Source: Ditylenchus dipsaci | Lineage: Eukaryota > Nematoda > Chromadorea > Rhabditida > Anguinidae | DNA length: 64,000 nt | Direction: 5' to 3' | NCBI GenBank assembly: GCA_004194705.1 | Contig: SADC01000396.1 | Coordinates: forward strand, 1-64,000 | In this document: one piece after another, positions 52,925-64,000 of the stretch | How the letters are laid out: every line of letters begins with the position of its first letter | Numbering within the stretch: position 1 is the first letter of the stretch | The notes under the pieces: model-generated | What the model saw: the letters and a program-made list of their open reading frames with translations, nothing else | Told to the model about the DNA's origin: nothing | Databases searched by the model: none | Position numbers and translations under genes: made by a program

Positions 52925-55900
52925 TTAGAATCTCGCCTCGAAGTTGGCCATCAACTCGATTTGACTGGTCATGTCCACGTGGTCCATGGCTTCCCGTTTG
53001 CGGCGCTCCTGCAAATTGATGAATAAATTAGGTGGATGTGAATTTAAATATGAAAATCAGGGAGCATTTTCAAAAAAATGGTGCATGCTACCAGTGGGAG
53101 TCGAACCGACATGGTATTGGAGGTGAACTTTTTGGTGAAAAAAGGTTTTCAAGCTTTAAACGCAAAAAGTGAGCATTTTTGTGTCTTTCAACGCTGGAGC
53201 AGCTATAATTTTTTCTCTCCATTGAATTTTTTTCTGTGAATTTCGTTTTGTTGCTAAGATGCAGGTCTACACAATGAGCTTTTTGCTAGGCAAATATCAT
53301 TCAATTTTGTACAACAATAATTTTATTTACAGTCCGCATTGCAGTCGGGTCCAAGTGCAATGCGGACTGAAAATCAACATATATAAACATATAAATTCAA
53401 AAATGTTACTGTGTTAAAAGTCACAAAAATTGCACGCTCATTGAGCTGGAGATTCAGATCTCAAGTTAAGGCCAAGAAATTAAGTTGATTTGAAACGGTC
53501 ATAATTTTTTCCGCCCTAGATCCGGAGTCCGGACTACTAAAAAGCTCGATATATCCATTTCAAAGCTATTTTTGATACAGCCATCTCAAGCCGGTTCCAT
53601 TTGATCAACATTTTTTTAAGTCTTATCAAAAGTTTTCTTCTAATTTCGCTTTTCTACCGAAAATTTTTTTTTCATAAAGACATCAGATCCAAAATGTAGC
53701 CCACAATCGCGCTACATTTTGGAATTAAAAAAAAACCTCTTGGTAAGTATATAAATCCACAGACATAAGGTGCTATCCAAGTGGTTCGAAGTCCTACCTT
53801 TTCTCTTTCTCGCATTATCCTGATCTCTTCCTGCTCTTTGGCAGCCTGTCAATGTTATTGTTGGCACTGCTGCCCGGCTGTCCTCCCTTCAACATTTCCT
53901 CTTTTTGACGTTTCCGTTTATCTTCTTCCTCTACCAGTTGCTTGCGCTGAATCAAACCAAAATTAGTTTCAATTACTCACAACTTTTTTATTTATTCTCA
54001 CCTTGAGCTCTTTTTCACGTGCCTGTTTTCGGAACAGTTCATAAGCATCTTCAGCTTTTTATTGGTTAACGAATTCCAGCCAGCCATGTTGGACAGACCA
54101 CCACCTCCTTGATTGGAGCTATTATCGGAGGGCAGGAGGTGATCCAGCACAGACCCATCTATACCCGCACTGATGGATGGGGGTTGTTGGTTTGAAGCAA
54201 AGGGCTGCTCCACTGTGCACTATGCTTTTGGGTTTGTTAGCAGTAGCAGCGGCGGCGGCAGCTGAGGCAAATGCAGCTAAAAAAAGAGGGGAATTAAGGG
54301 TTGTGATTGGCAGAAAGATTTGTTTACAAGATTTTCAGGTAAAATTCTGGATGTTTAGATAAACTTGAGCTTGTAAACAAGGCCCTTGTTAGTTATGTTT
54401 CGGCACTCTAATCTCGAAAATGTTAAAAATTTTGATTTTGACCATTTTCTTCTAACAAAGCAAAAACACAGTATGTCGACCTTTATTCTGAAAAAAGGTC
54501 GTTATATCCAGGGTGGGATTTGGATACTAATTCATTATAAAACAGTACTTTTGGAGTACTAAATAGTACTAAGTAGTACTAATTAGTACTAGGGTACTAA
54601 TTAGTACTGAGTACTATTTTAGTACTAATTTAAGTACTAATATAGTACACAGTACAACATTAGTACTTAGTACCAATAGTACTATTTAGTACTAGGTACT
54701 ATTTTAGTACTTAGTACTACTTTAGTACTATGTTTAAAAACACACAGATACGCATTCTTCTTGTCTTAATAACAATTTTTAGTTATTTTATGGTGAAAAA
54801 TAAATAAAAATATGCGCAGTGTGTCTTTTTGACGTAAAAACAGCAAAAAATAGAAGAAGTACTACGAGTATTAAGTACTAAACTAGTACTAGGTACTAAA
54901 ATAGTATTTAGTACTAAATTAGTACTATTTGAGTACTATTTAGTACTTCGAATGTACTATTTAGTACTCAAATCGTAACCCTGGTTATATCAAGTCTTTG
55001 ATTTGTTTGAAAAAAAGGTCTACGAAAAACGATCAGCACAATAGAAATCCTTGTGATATTTGGGATCAGAATGACCAAATGCTGCCGGCAAAAACTTTAC
55101 AAATCAAGAAAGGAAAAGGTGTCGGACCCAGCTGGGGTCGAACTTTAAGTGGTTTTGTTATATCGACTGTATGTTAACTGTGGTTGACTGTATTCCTTTA
55201 TTAAAAAATTAATTTTTTTTATTTTCATAAAAATCATACAAAATTTCAAAAAGTTTTACCTTTAGCCATGACATTGGAGGCATGTTGTTGAGCAGCTAGT
55301 TTTGGATCCACTAATGCAGGCATATGCTGGGCTGCCAAATTAACTGCTGCTGCTGAGGAGGAGGCAGAAGGGCAAGCCGGGTTTCGATTTTGCAAATCCG
55401 CCAATCCATTCTGGGTGGTGGGGGTGCGAGCACAGGTTTGGGAGATTTCTTGGGTCTGGGCGAGCTCCAGTTGTCTTTCTGGCCTGCAAATAACATTTTT
55501 TATTCAGGCAGAAGTATTTTTTTATTTTTCAAATTTGTTTATTTCGACTTTAATTTGCGGCAATATCTATTTTATTTGGTTGTCTGGCCGGATTATACTC
55601 AGTCAATTACATAAAAAAGGCAACAAATATATAGGTTAGAAAGCAATTTCGGTAATTTTTTATTGCACTTGCTTCTGTGCCGTCCACTGGTCACTACTTG
55701 CCAACAAATCTGTGGTTTGTCTGTCTATATGTGATGTTTATGTGCATGATCTTCCAAAGCAGTTTTGCCAACAGCAGTTGGACCACACAAGCAAAGTTTG
55801 AAAAAATGACACAATGAGAAAAGATCAGTTTTATTATTAATAATAACTTTTTTATCAATCAATCAATTTTTTAAACATTGGCATTAAAAATTTAATTACA

Positions 55901-58900
55901 AAAAAATGCATTAACAATTGGATTTTTTAAATACTTTTTAAAATACTAACAAAAGAATAAGATTTGTGCCAAAAAAGAATAATTATTTAAAAAAATGAAC
56001 AGTAAACACAATAAAAGGGTGACAATGCCGTATACTTTTTTTAGAATGCTCATTTTGATTCTCATTCTGAAAAAGTGTCGGAATTCTTTTTGTCGCGAAA
56101 TTGAACCTAAGCGGCCAAAGTTACGTTAATAAACATCAATTCGGTCAAAGAAAAAATAAATTGCATGGACAAAGGATCGAACCTGCGAACCTCGAAAATG
56201 CAATTTTTGGTACAAAATGATTTTTGACCTAAGATGTGGTCTCAGCGCTCTAAATTACGTTTATAAGCGAAAAATGGCACTTGCACCGATGGGAGATCGA
56301 ACCTGCGACCCGCCAAAAACGCACCATAACGCAAACCACTGATCCACCAGAGCCAGTGTGTACAATTGCGTTTATTTAAATTCTATTGTACACCCTTACA
56401 AAAATGAGATTTGCAAAAAAGCAGCAGTAATCAGCAGCAACAGATCATGCGAAAATACAATTTTCGAAAAAAATGTACATGTAAATGAGATCAATGCTAT
56501 TTATAAGTATGCAAATACAACAATTAAGTCCGGCATTAGTGGAAAGCGTAAAAGCACCAACAATAAGTACATCAAAATTAACGTTTATGGCCACATTATA
56601 GTTATGTAGTACTACAATTTACAAAAGTGAAATCAACTCAAAGAGCCAAGAACACCTGGACATAAATCATTTTTTTCTTCTATATACACAAGTCCATCCA
56701 TATTTCTGATTGCCCATATAATTTTTTTTTTACAAAAAACCAATTTACAACCAAATGTTCCTGCCCTTCCAAGTTTTACAAAGGGCTGAGGTATGCAAAA
56801 AATTTGCCAAAATTTGTAAAGTTTTACGTAAAATCTTAACATTTGAGAGTATGGCGAAAGACCTTTGTTCACGGGTCTTTTGCCATACTACCTAAGGGTG
56901 TGTGAGTGTGTCTAACCTGATTCTGAATCGGAAGAATCACTCGATGAAGATTCCGATGAAGAGGAGCCGCTGGACGAGGATTCAGAGGAGGAACCATCAG
57001 TGGGGCGGCCAGGTCGGCCTTGTGCTTGGGGGTTGGCCTTGCTGGTCGACGCTCCGTTGGTCACTAAAAATAGGACTTGATTTTGAAATTCTTTGGGTCT
57101 AATATTGAGTTTAGATAAAAATTGATTTTGACTAACGTTTGCCAGGTGCCTGAGAGGCTCCTCCCAGATTTTTCATCCTTTCTTCCAACTCTTTCCTCTT
57201 GGTCTGCAACTCAGTGGTGGTCTTGGGAGCTGAAAATATAACATAGGTCAAGAATGTTCAAGTTCTCTGGCTATCAATTTAACAACTATTCTATCACTAG
57301 ATTTGTATATTCTAATACAGTTGAGTCTGGATGTAGTGGCCGTATTTTCAAAAATAGAGGCTCACTGTATCGAAGGCAGCGGCTATAACGGTGAATATTT
57401 TGTCACTCGCTTAAAGGGGGGACACTTGGGGGGGGGGGGGGGGGTTGAGGTTTGTCAGCCTAAGGAAAAACTTATTGACGGGTTGCAAAAATTTGAATAT
57501 AAAATTATTTATGTGATTTCATAATGGGTTTCACTAAATATTGTCGAATAATGTAGTGAAACCCATCATAAAATCACATAAATAATTTTATATTAAAAAT
57601 CTTTTTGCAACCCATTAATGGGTTTTTCTTCAGGTTGACAAACCCATTTCTCAACCCCCCGAGTGCCCCCCCCCCTTTTAAACAACTGAAGAAATTAGAA
57701 TCCGTGGCAATTTTCGGAACTACATTAACAAAAAGATTGAGAAAAATCCTTTAAAATCAATAAAAAATGGTGTCGTGTACCAGGCGGGAACAAACTTGAG
57801 GTGGGTTCACCATATCGAAACTCAAAAGTAGCAAAAAAATTAAGTGCTCCCTTGATATTAAATTTTAAATCTGACTATTCGTATGATGAATTGTCCAACT
57901 CATTGCTGAAATTGTAGCCAATGATGTTAGCTACAATTCGAGTTGTTATTTGCATGCAAAAGCTTTGCATGAAAAAGCAAAAATCAAATTTGGCATTGGG
58001 CACAAAAAAGTTCAAAAAAATTGGCAAAGACATAAAATTCGATATTCCCAACTACTTACCGACTGGTTTTTTGGTAGACTTCTTGTCCAAACAAGCCTTG
58101 ACAAAAGCCTCCAGTTCACGCAGCTAAATTTGAATGTTATCTTCTATAATTAACTGTGTTGGAGGCTTACAGTTTGTGCTTTGAGTGTCTCAAAGTCGAT
58201 CTCAATTTCCTCAGGGTTGAAATCAGTGATTTGTTCACGGGACTCAATGATGCTGACCACCCGAGTGAGGCACTCGCCAGGCAGTTTGTTGATGTTCAGA
58301 GACAGGTGCTTTTTCTCCTCGTAAGTCATTGGCTCAGAGCTGTGATCATCCTCCGAGTTGAAGTCATATTCGTCGTGTTTCATGTCTTTTGAGGGGTCGA
58401 CTTTAGGCTTATTCTTTGAACCTGGCTTCCTTCCTCTTCCCGACTTCACCACTGGGACCATCTGAGCGGGTTGTTGGTGGATGACTTGCTGGTGGTCTGG
58501 TGCAGGCACAACTGGTTGAACGGCTGGGAACGATGGCACAGGAACGGGTTGCGGGCGAGGAGCTGAAATCGACACAATGAATTGATAAGAAACCATTTCT
58601 AAAAAAATAAAGGGCGCTTACCCATGACTGGAGGGGTCGGTAATACTTGGTCGGGCACATAGGCACCTAAAGCAGTCAAGGATGAGTTTCAGTGGTGACC
58701 AAAACGCTTTTTAATTAAAAAAAAAATCAACCTGGTAGTCCTGAAGACTTAGGTCTGCCGGGTCCTGCCTTCTTCTGCTTCATGTCTCTGTGAAGGGAGG
58801 GAACAGGTGCTGCTGATGCTGGTATAGATGGCATACCTGAAAATTGATATAAAAAGGTTGCGAGAAGATAGTTTGTATCAGGACTGTGAAAACACCCGTA

Positions 58901-61900
58901 GGGAAGTAATTTTCAAAATCGGAATTCCCCCACGGATCAGCCCAAAAAACTTTTACCCAGACCGGGACGAGTCAGAACGACCACCCACTCAATCTTTCTA
59001 AGAATGTGACCCGATAAATTAAATGCAAAATTTCCCGAACATTATACCAGAAATTCTACAGTTAATTCTTGGGTCTAAGTTAGAATGACCAACAAATAAT
59101 AAACGGGACAAAAAACATGCCTAATTTGGGTCCCTTAGCACCTCTGTATCCATTCAAATCATTACCACTGAGAGGATGGGAAGAAATTGTGGAGGAGCAG
59201 GCACCCAATGACTGTTTAATACTGGCTTGCATCTCTTGGGTCAGCAGGGGGACTGGTGCACCCTGGACACGAGCTTCTCTACGTTTGAACCTGAAATGGT
59301 AGAAATTTAGCTATATTATTGTTCCCAACAATTCGCTAATATCTTACTTGAGTTGTAGGAGCTCCCTTCCATGATGCTGCAGCTTAGTCAAGACCTCTTG
59401 GATTCGACTCTGCTCAGCCTGCACCTCCAGTAGAACCAGCTCAATTTTGTCGTCTTCATCTATGTTTTTCATGCTAGCTATCATGGCGCTGGGAGATGGG
59501 GTGCTTTTGGCAGGTACTGCTTTCATGACTGGAGATACCACTTCTCGCTTTTCTTCTTTGACTACTGCAGGTGCTGAGGACATGCCAGAAGTTGAGGCTC
59601 CATCCATTGGCTCGACTGGCTCATCCGGCATTTTGGACCACTTGTTTTCGAAGTAGGACTGATAAGAATTTAGATTAAATAGAAAAAAGAAGAAGCTAGA
59701 AGGTGCTATTTCACAAAGACAGGGATGGGATCTGTCCTCATCAATAAGATTTCTCCTTATTTTAAGATACTAACTCTTATTTTTTCTGAAATTTTTCGTC
59801 AAAATCTTATTTTTGGCTCGAAAAGAGCAGCTAGTACTGGTTAAAATAGTGTATTTTGCCAAAATGTCTTTTTTTATTTTGAGATCTCAACCCTGCACAA
59901 AGAGGAGTTTTTCGGCTTGACCCTGCCGTTTTTTTTGACAGAGGGAGGGTAGTCTAGCGTGTGGCAGGATTTTTTTATGTGGGATTTTTCTCGATTTTTT
60001 CTGTTTTTCCTTCCAGTCGAAGGTACATGCTTAAGCATGTACCTTGAGTCATTAGCAGCTTGAGTCCTTAGCAACATACAGTGGCCTAAGGCTAATCCAA
60101 AAAGGAAGACTGACCGAAAAAGTTACTCCCCCCATTATTCTATGGGACAAGACCAGCTAGAATGAGAATCAACTATGAAGTGGATCTGCAGACTAATCCT
60201 TCGTAATTTTTTTTGCAAAGCTAACCTTAAGTTCCTTGCCAGCCTTATGCACCACTTGGTCTGGTGGGTTGTAGACAAAGCAGTTGTTGAGCATCAGTAG
60301 AATGTCCTTCCTGAACTCTTCCGGGTCAAGATACTGCCGGGCATCCATCTTGCGCCGAATAGTCGACAAATCCATTGGTTCATTGATGTACTCGTAGTAG
60401 TCTTTCAAGCCGAGTCCTTCCACATCCACCGGTTCAAGGATGGCCAGGCAAAGTTCTGCAAATAGTAAAATTAGAAAGACTGATGAAAAATATATTCCAA
60501 TAATGTCCTACCTTGCACCTCTTGGAGAGCAGCTCAGAGACTATCCTCTGACAGAACTTCATCTGCTCAGTCAGTTTGCCCTTGAAACGCGGTTTGAGTG
60601 TGGTGTAGTCGATGGGAACAGGAGCGGGCTTTTTGATGGGACGCACATCTCTTTTCTTCGCATCCACTGGAGCTGCTGCGGCTGTTGCCGAAGCTAAAAA
60701 TTGTTGAGTAAGAGATCTATTGAAACAGCGAAAATACAGCTTGTTCCAACAATCCGAAGACTTTCTTTTCCAATAACTAACACGTATTTTTAAAATATGT
60801 ATTTATCTCCTGCAGTTCTGGCCCTTGCCTGCGTGGAGATCCAGATGGCTCTGGTCAGCATTATAGAGAGAATAGATGAAAATTGTGTTTTTACATATGT
60901 ACTGAAAACATTCTCATCGCGATCGGAAGTGGTATTCAAAAGTAACATAGGGGCATTTGATACACTTTGCGCGATTTTATTTGAGTTCGCGCCTTTTAAA
61001 TTTTGTTTATTTTTTGGCGGTTTGGGCATGTTTTTGAATTTAGGCGAATACTTTAACGCAGAATAGGCCCGCACACTATAGTCTCGTGTCCAATTGGCGG
61101 ATTTTTACCTTCACTCTCACTCTTCATTGGACACACAACAAACCTTTCACTCTCACTCTGACTTTGTCCCTCACTCTCACCTCACTCTCAGTGTGTGTCA
61201 AAGTCAGAGTGAGAGTGAAAGGCAGACTGATAGTGAGAGTGAATGGCAACTTTTAAAAGACTTGAAACTGAAAAAGACTGGGAGTCAGACTGAGAGGGCA
61301 ATCGATTCGAACCAGCGACCTCCTTTCTAAGTAAGGCACTACACCAACCCCTCTATTTATTAGCATCGCCCAGAACTCACGTCGGAGTGGCCAATAGGCC
61401 GGGGAAACGGTGAATTCGCCACAGTGAATTCGCCTACAGGTAAATTCGCCCACAAAATTTTTTTTACACTTTTTGAATACTTCTCTTAGGCAAATTACCC
61501 CTCATTTTGTAGCCAGTGAGATGAGCTACAAAATGAGGGTAATTTGCTTGAGAGAAGTAATCAAAAAGTGGGTCAAAAACACAACGCCAAGAACACGATT
61601 TTGAACGAGGGGGGGCGTTTATTACAGGAAATACGGTATGTGTTTTTTGGTGTAATTTGAATCACTGCTAATTTGAATCATTGCCCTTTTAGTGATTCAA
61701 ATTTATTTGTGTAATTTGAATCACTGCTAATTCGAATCATTGCCCTTTTAGTTATTCAAATTTATTTGCGTAATTTGAATCACAGCTAATTTGATTCTCG
61801 ACACGAAATCAATTATTTTGAAAAATTTTGTGTGAAATTCAAGGTGGCCAAAGACCAGATGGCTCAGGCCCACTGCGGAATGGCCGAAAGGCCAAAATTT

Positions 61901-63041
61901 CGGTCTTTTCGGGGGGTCGTTAATTTTTTAAATTTTAATTTAATTTTTTAAAATAATTGATTTCGTGTCAAGAATCAAATTAGCTGTGATTAAACTAGAC
62001 AAATAAATTTGAATCACTAAAAGCGATGATTCAAATTAGCAGTGATTCAAATTTATTTTGACCAAATAAATTTGAACGTAATTTGAATCACAGCCATTTT
62101 TTCCCGCAAAGATTCAAATTACGAAAATGATTCAAATTGCCATCACTGGTGCTGAACCCCAAAGTTTGGGGAATCATTGTGATTGAGCAGAAAAACAGTT
62201 CTATGTTATCCCAAAATGAATTTACCTAGAGCCCAATAGGCAGAAATAACTGGTTGTTGAATAACTGGTTTTGTTGACTTGATCTCAACGTTTGCAGGTT
62301 TAGGAAGACATTTTGGTATGGGAAGTTGCTACTCAAAAGACTTTTCGGATAATTTGATCATTTTTTCAAAAGTTTAAAAAAATCGTCGAAAAAAGTGTCG
62401 CGAGTCGAGACTGTCGCGAGTCAAAACTGTCGCGAGTTGATAGCCGTCCCGTATATCTTCTAATAAAACCCATGGGGCCTTATTTTTCAACGCCTCTTTG
62501 GGGGTGGGGCTTTATTAGAAAGTGGGGCCTTATTAGAAGATGCTTTTTTGGACTTATTAGGCCTTATTTAAGGTGGGGCCTTATTAGAAGATACACGGTA
62601 TGTCCAAAATAACAAAAAAGCCAATTCAATTGCGAATTCGAAAATGGCACAAAAGTGCGAAAATAGGTTCCCGGAAAAGGGCCCACGAAAAAAGTAGTGG
62701 TCTCCAAAATCCTTGTGACACATTGCATATCCTAAACATACCTTTTTTCTCAACCACTTCTTTGGATGACGTCCCAGCAACTTGGCCCTCTTCATCAAAA
62801 CTAGTGGTTGTGTCGGCTTTCCTCTTAACGCCTTTCTGAACCTGAAAGAGTCAAAAAATAAAATAGGAATTCAAAATAGCTAAAGTAAAAGCTACTTTAG
62901 AGGGTCTGGCTGGAGGTTCAGCAATGGCTAGTGAGGACACCTCAGACACAGTTGTCAATCCACTGCTAGAGGCTGTTGCTGCATTGTTTGTGGAAGAGGA
63001 GCTGTCTGGAAGACCTCTTTGGATGGAAGACTCACGACTCG
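52925..63041 (-). CDS. BET-family bromodomain protein, 5' end outside window
   Basis: BET proteins read acetylated histones and recruit transcription machinery. Exons on the minus strand: 63041-62896, 62841-62742 ([12 protein letters not shown], the basic linker), possibly 62328-62226, 60693-60512 and 60455-60226 (second bromodomain: [24 protein letters not shown] shelf, [25 protein letters not shown] with the acetyl-lysine-binding Asn), 59658-59348 ([12 protein letters not shown], then a coiled coil), 59290-59166, 58836-58732, 58666-58622, 58562-58171 and 58123-58060 (ET domain), 57229-57137, 57063-56917 (Ser-rich [14 protein letters not shown]), 55483-55260, 54276-54002, 53946-53798, 53008-52925 (C-terminal motif [12 protein letters not shown]...FEARF). 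The first bromodomain must lie beyond 64000. One-base corrections are needed near 60436 and in the exons at 55.4, 54.2, 54.05 and 53.8 kb. Confidence 0.9.
53217..53735. repeat. Intronic hairpin region in BET gene
   Basis: CATTGCAGTCGGGTCCAAGT...GCAATGCGGACTG (53335-53370) and AAAATGTAGCCCACAATCGCGCTACATTTT-type dyad (53693-53723, arms AAAATGTAGC). No gene between the last two BET exons. Confidence 0.45.
54509..54983. mobile_element. hAT MITE built of TAGTACT words
   Basis: Ends CAGGGTGGGATTTGG and CAAATCGTAACCCTG, exact 8-bp duplication GTTATATC (54501-54508, 54984-54991). More than 25 AGTACT hexamers, each its own palindrome, fill both arms. It lies in a BET intron, inside an older pogo-like MITE (about 54440-55170). 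Confidence 0.85.
55500..56916. other. BET intron with SINE-like fragments
   Basis: Two reverse-oriented tRNA-like pieces: near 56165-56205 (GGTTCGATCCTTTGTCC on the complement) and 56275-56350 (complement reads GGTGGATCAGTGGTTTGCG, then GCAGGTTCGATCTCCC). A further palindrome lies at about 56640-56890 (CGAAAGACC...GGTCTTTTGCC). No gene other than the BET exons. Confidence 0.45.
57318..57830. mobile_element. Intronic pogo-like palindrome with G/C tract
   Basis: ACAGTTGAGTCTGGATGTAG to ATATCGAAACTCAA; inner mirror AAAATTATTTATGTGATTTC and a G14/C9 pair (57429-57444, 57668-57677). Confidence 0.55.
58060..58562 (-). other. ET domain of the BET gene
   Basis: Pro-rich lead, basic [13 protein letters not shown] patch, acidic [12 protein letters not shown], then [20 protein letters not shown] through [16 protein letters not shown] sequence and [15 protein letters not shown]. 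It is duplicated at 42230-41724. Confidence 0.88.
59720..59895. mobile_element. hAT MITE with TCTTATTTT words
   Basis: Ends CAGGGATGGGATC and GAGATCTCAACCCTG, exact 8-bp duplication CACAAAGA (59712-59719, 59896-59903). It lies in the intron after the second bromodomain. Confidence 0.85.
60226..60693 (-). other. Second bromodomain of the BET gene
   Basis: Two exons split by a 56-bp intron (60511-60456). The ZA-loop WPF shelf, the PMDLSTI signature of helix B and the YNPPD Asn are all present, so the domain should bind acetyl-lysine. One base is missing in the WPF-LEP codons as written. Confidence 0.85.
60730..61080. other. BET intron sequence, no gene
   Basis: Open blocks on both strands (60797-61066) overlap without family features; I see no real gene. 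Confidence 0.3.
61100..61245. repeat. Inverted CACTCTCA microsatellite
   Basis: About ten TCACTCTCAC words followed by their complement GTGAGAGTGA, giving a 60-bp-arm hairpin centred near 61190. Confidence 0.7.
61290..61350 (-). repeat. tRNA-like fragment
   Basis: On the complement: GGTTGGTGTAGTGCCTTACT then GCTGGTTCGAATCGATTGCC. A- and B-box-like, but stems are imperfect and spacing short; probably SINE debris rather than a tRNA gene. Confidence 0.4.
61404..61460. repeat. Solo MULE-like array (GGTGAATTCGCC unit)
   Basis: GGGGAAACGGTGAATTCGCC followed by two more related units, built like the terminal arrays elsewhere, without a partner end. Confidence 0.45.
61640..62147. mobile_element. 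hAT MITE with TTTGAATCA words
   Basis: Right end (complement) CAGTGATGGCAATTTGAATC is hAT-like. TTTGAATCACTGC, AATTTGAATCA and complements recur about twelve times on both arms. The centre pairs (AGATGGCTCAGGCCCACTGC region). The left terminus is not clear. Confidence 0.6.
62395..62450. repeat. Solo MULE-like array (TGTCGCGAGTCAAAAC unit)
   Basis: Three units then GATAGCCGTCCC (complement GGGACGGCTATC), resembling the GRCGAC-type ends of the complete elements. Confidence 0.5.
62452..62600. mobile_element. CCGTATATCTTCTAATA MITE
   Basis: CCCGTATATCTTCTAATAAA to CCTTATTAGAAGATACACGG, with GGGGCCTTATT repeated four times. Confidence 0.6.
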
Positions 63042-63176
63042 CTGAAAACAATTTTTTGTGAACAATAAGGGAAAATTACTTTTTCTGAATTCTAAAGATT
63101 TTTTCAAAGGGATGGTCAGAAAATTACGGTAATAGTAAATTTTACAAAAAAATCTTATTTTTTTCATTTTTGCTTA

Positions 63177-63412
63177 AAGGGGCATGATCGTGCCCGATTG
63201 GGAGAAAAGGCGCGAACCAGCAGTTCTTTTCTTTCTCGATAAATTTTTACATTCGTTCTCGTCTAGATTTTTTAAGTTTTTTGTCTAGTTTTTAAAAGCA
63301 GTATAAGGTCATCTATATCAGATTTGACGCAGAACGAGTGAAAAATGGGACGATTCGAACAAATTCGAAAAAAACTGCTGGTTCACGCCTTAACGCACGG
63401 GCATGCCCCTTT
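63177..63412. mobile_element. Palindromic MITE (AAAGGGGCATG ends)
   Basis: AAAGGGGCATGATCGTGCCC with GCGCGAACCAGCAGTTCTTT on the left, mirror AAACTGCTGGTTCACGCC and GGGCATGCCCCTTT on the right. Confidence 0.65.
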
Positions 63413-63439
63413 AAATTCGATCTTCCAGTCAGTTCAGGC

Positions 63440-63700
63440 CAGTGTTTTTATAACTGGCACTGGAACCTGACACTTGCAAAGCCGGCAATAAGCGCCAGTG
63501 CCAGTTTGCCATTCTGCCAGTTTAAATTTCCAGTTGATCAGTATCATTACCAGTTTAAAACTGGCACTTTGCAAAAATTGCAATTTAGACTGGCAAACTA
63601 GAATTTAGGCCGGAAACTGGCATTTCAAAATGGCGAACTGACACTCTTGTGATTGGCAAAACGGGGATTTGTTGCCAGGACCAGTGCCAGTTGGAACTTG
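63440..63700. mobile_element. Element made of CTGGCACTGG words, hAT-like
   Basis: Starts CAGTGTTTTTATAACTGGC; AACTGGCACT, GCCAGTGCCAG and similar words recur about fifteen times, to near 63645 (GAACTGACACT). Its composition recalls the hAT MITEs with private repeats. No duplication was confirmed. Confidence 0.45.
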
Positions 63701-64000
63701 ACTGCACGACAATTGTAGAAGACTTTAAATTATTTCGGAAAAAGTTTTTTCCTGCCTCACTCTGCGTAAATCTTCATTTTCTGACTACCGTATTTTCTCT
63801 ATTAATTCCCTCCCCAAAAATGGGAATTTTCAATTTTATGGCATTGCCTGAACGGCATTCAACTGGCATCCATTTCAACTGGCAACCATTGAAACTTTTG
63901 ATTAAAAATGGACAATGTTGACAGTAAAAGTTTTAAAAAATACTCATAACAACAAAATCTCTTCCTGAATCCGAATCCGTTGAGATCAGGCCCGAAAAAT

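Noticed and set aside
59110..59166. GC-AG intron donor (TTAG-GCATGT) for the BET exon at 59290
   Set aside because: A normal GT donor (CAGTG-GTAATG at 59166) lies upstream and joins the next exon in frame.
60797..61074. Two overlapping 89-94 codon frames on opposite strands
   Set aside because: No family features, inside a BET intron; most likely chance.
61290..61350. tRNA gene on the minus strand
   Set aside because: A- and B-box-like words are present but the cloverleaf does not close.

Overview
The window is a eukaryotic, almost certainly invertebrate animal, genomic segment: genes split by many short introns (about 45-60 bp) plus a few introns over 1 kb filled with transposon debris, AT-rich intergenic DNA, and metazoan genes. 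Many 3' splice sites end in TTTCAG or TTTTCAG, and the gag type, FLYWCH-linked MULE, piggyBac and BED-hAT elements fit an ecdysozoan, with a nematode as my best guess. That placement is inference; no rRNA or spliced-leader gene is visible to settle it.

Host genes, left to right: CDC23/APC8, an anaphase-promoting-complex TPR subunit (minus, 6467-10741); ribosomal protein RPL3 (plus, nine exons, 15599-17331); a small unrecognised two-exon gene (plus, about 22288-22659); a stomatin-family membrane protein (plus, twelve exons, 32368-37411, spliced frame fully intact at 305 codons); a small F-box-like gene (plus, 46360-46838); and a BET-family bromodomain protein (minus, stop at 52925, running off the right edge, so the first bromodomain is not seen). 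Downstream of the BET stop codon lie several extra same-strand copies of its ET-domain and C-terminal exons (40765-44992).

Everything else is a dense, nested transposon landscape: a MULE cut by the left edge and sitting in the LTR of a gag-protease-only LTR retrotransposon (1-3587); a near-complete BED-finger hAT element with a perfect 8-bp target duplication (11044-13878); a TTAA-flanked internally deleted piggyBac (19630-21172); MULE-like elements whose termini are private tandem-repeat arrays (18112-18921, 24446-25588, 39257-40579 with another nested at 39743-40014, 51204-52386); many hAT MITEs with 8-bp duplications; pogo/Tc1-like MITEs starting CAGTCRAAYCTC and flanked by TA; ACCGTATTT MITEs flanked by TA; and a family starting near GCGCTACTRT and running into long C or G tracts, with 9-10 bp duplications.

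The most striking pattern is that two unrelated DNA transposon superfamilies (MULE-like and hAT) here keep a short conserved terminus and add to it a subterminal array of a short repeat, a different repeat word in nearly every element. This looks like diversification of transposase-binding arrays. A second theme is that RPL3 carries six frame-breaking small deletions but almost no damaging substitutions, while the stomatin and F-box genes have none, which points to local consensus errors (or a very recent loss) and affects how broken the transposases should be judged to be.
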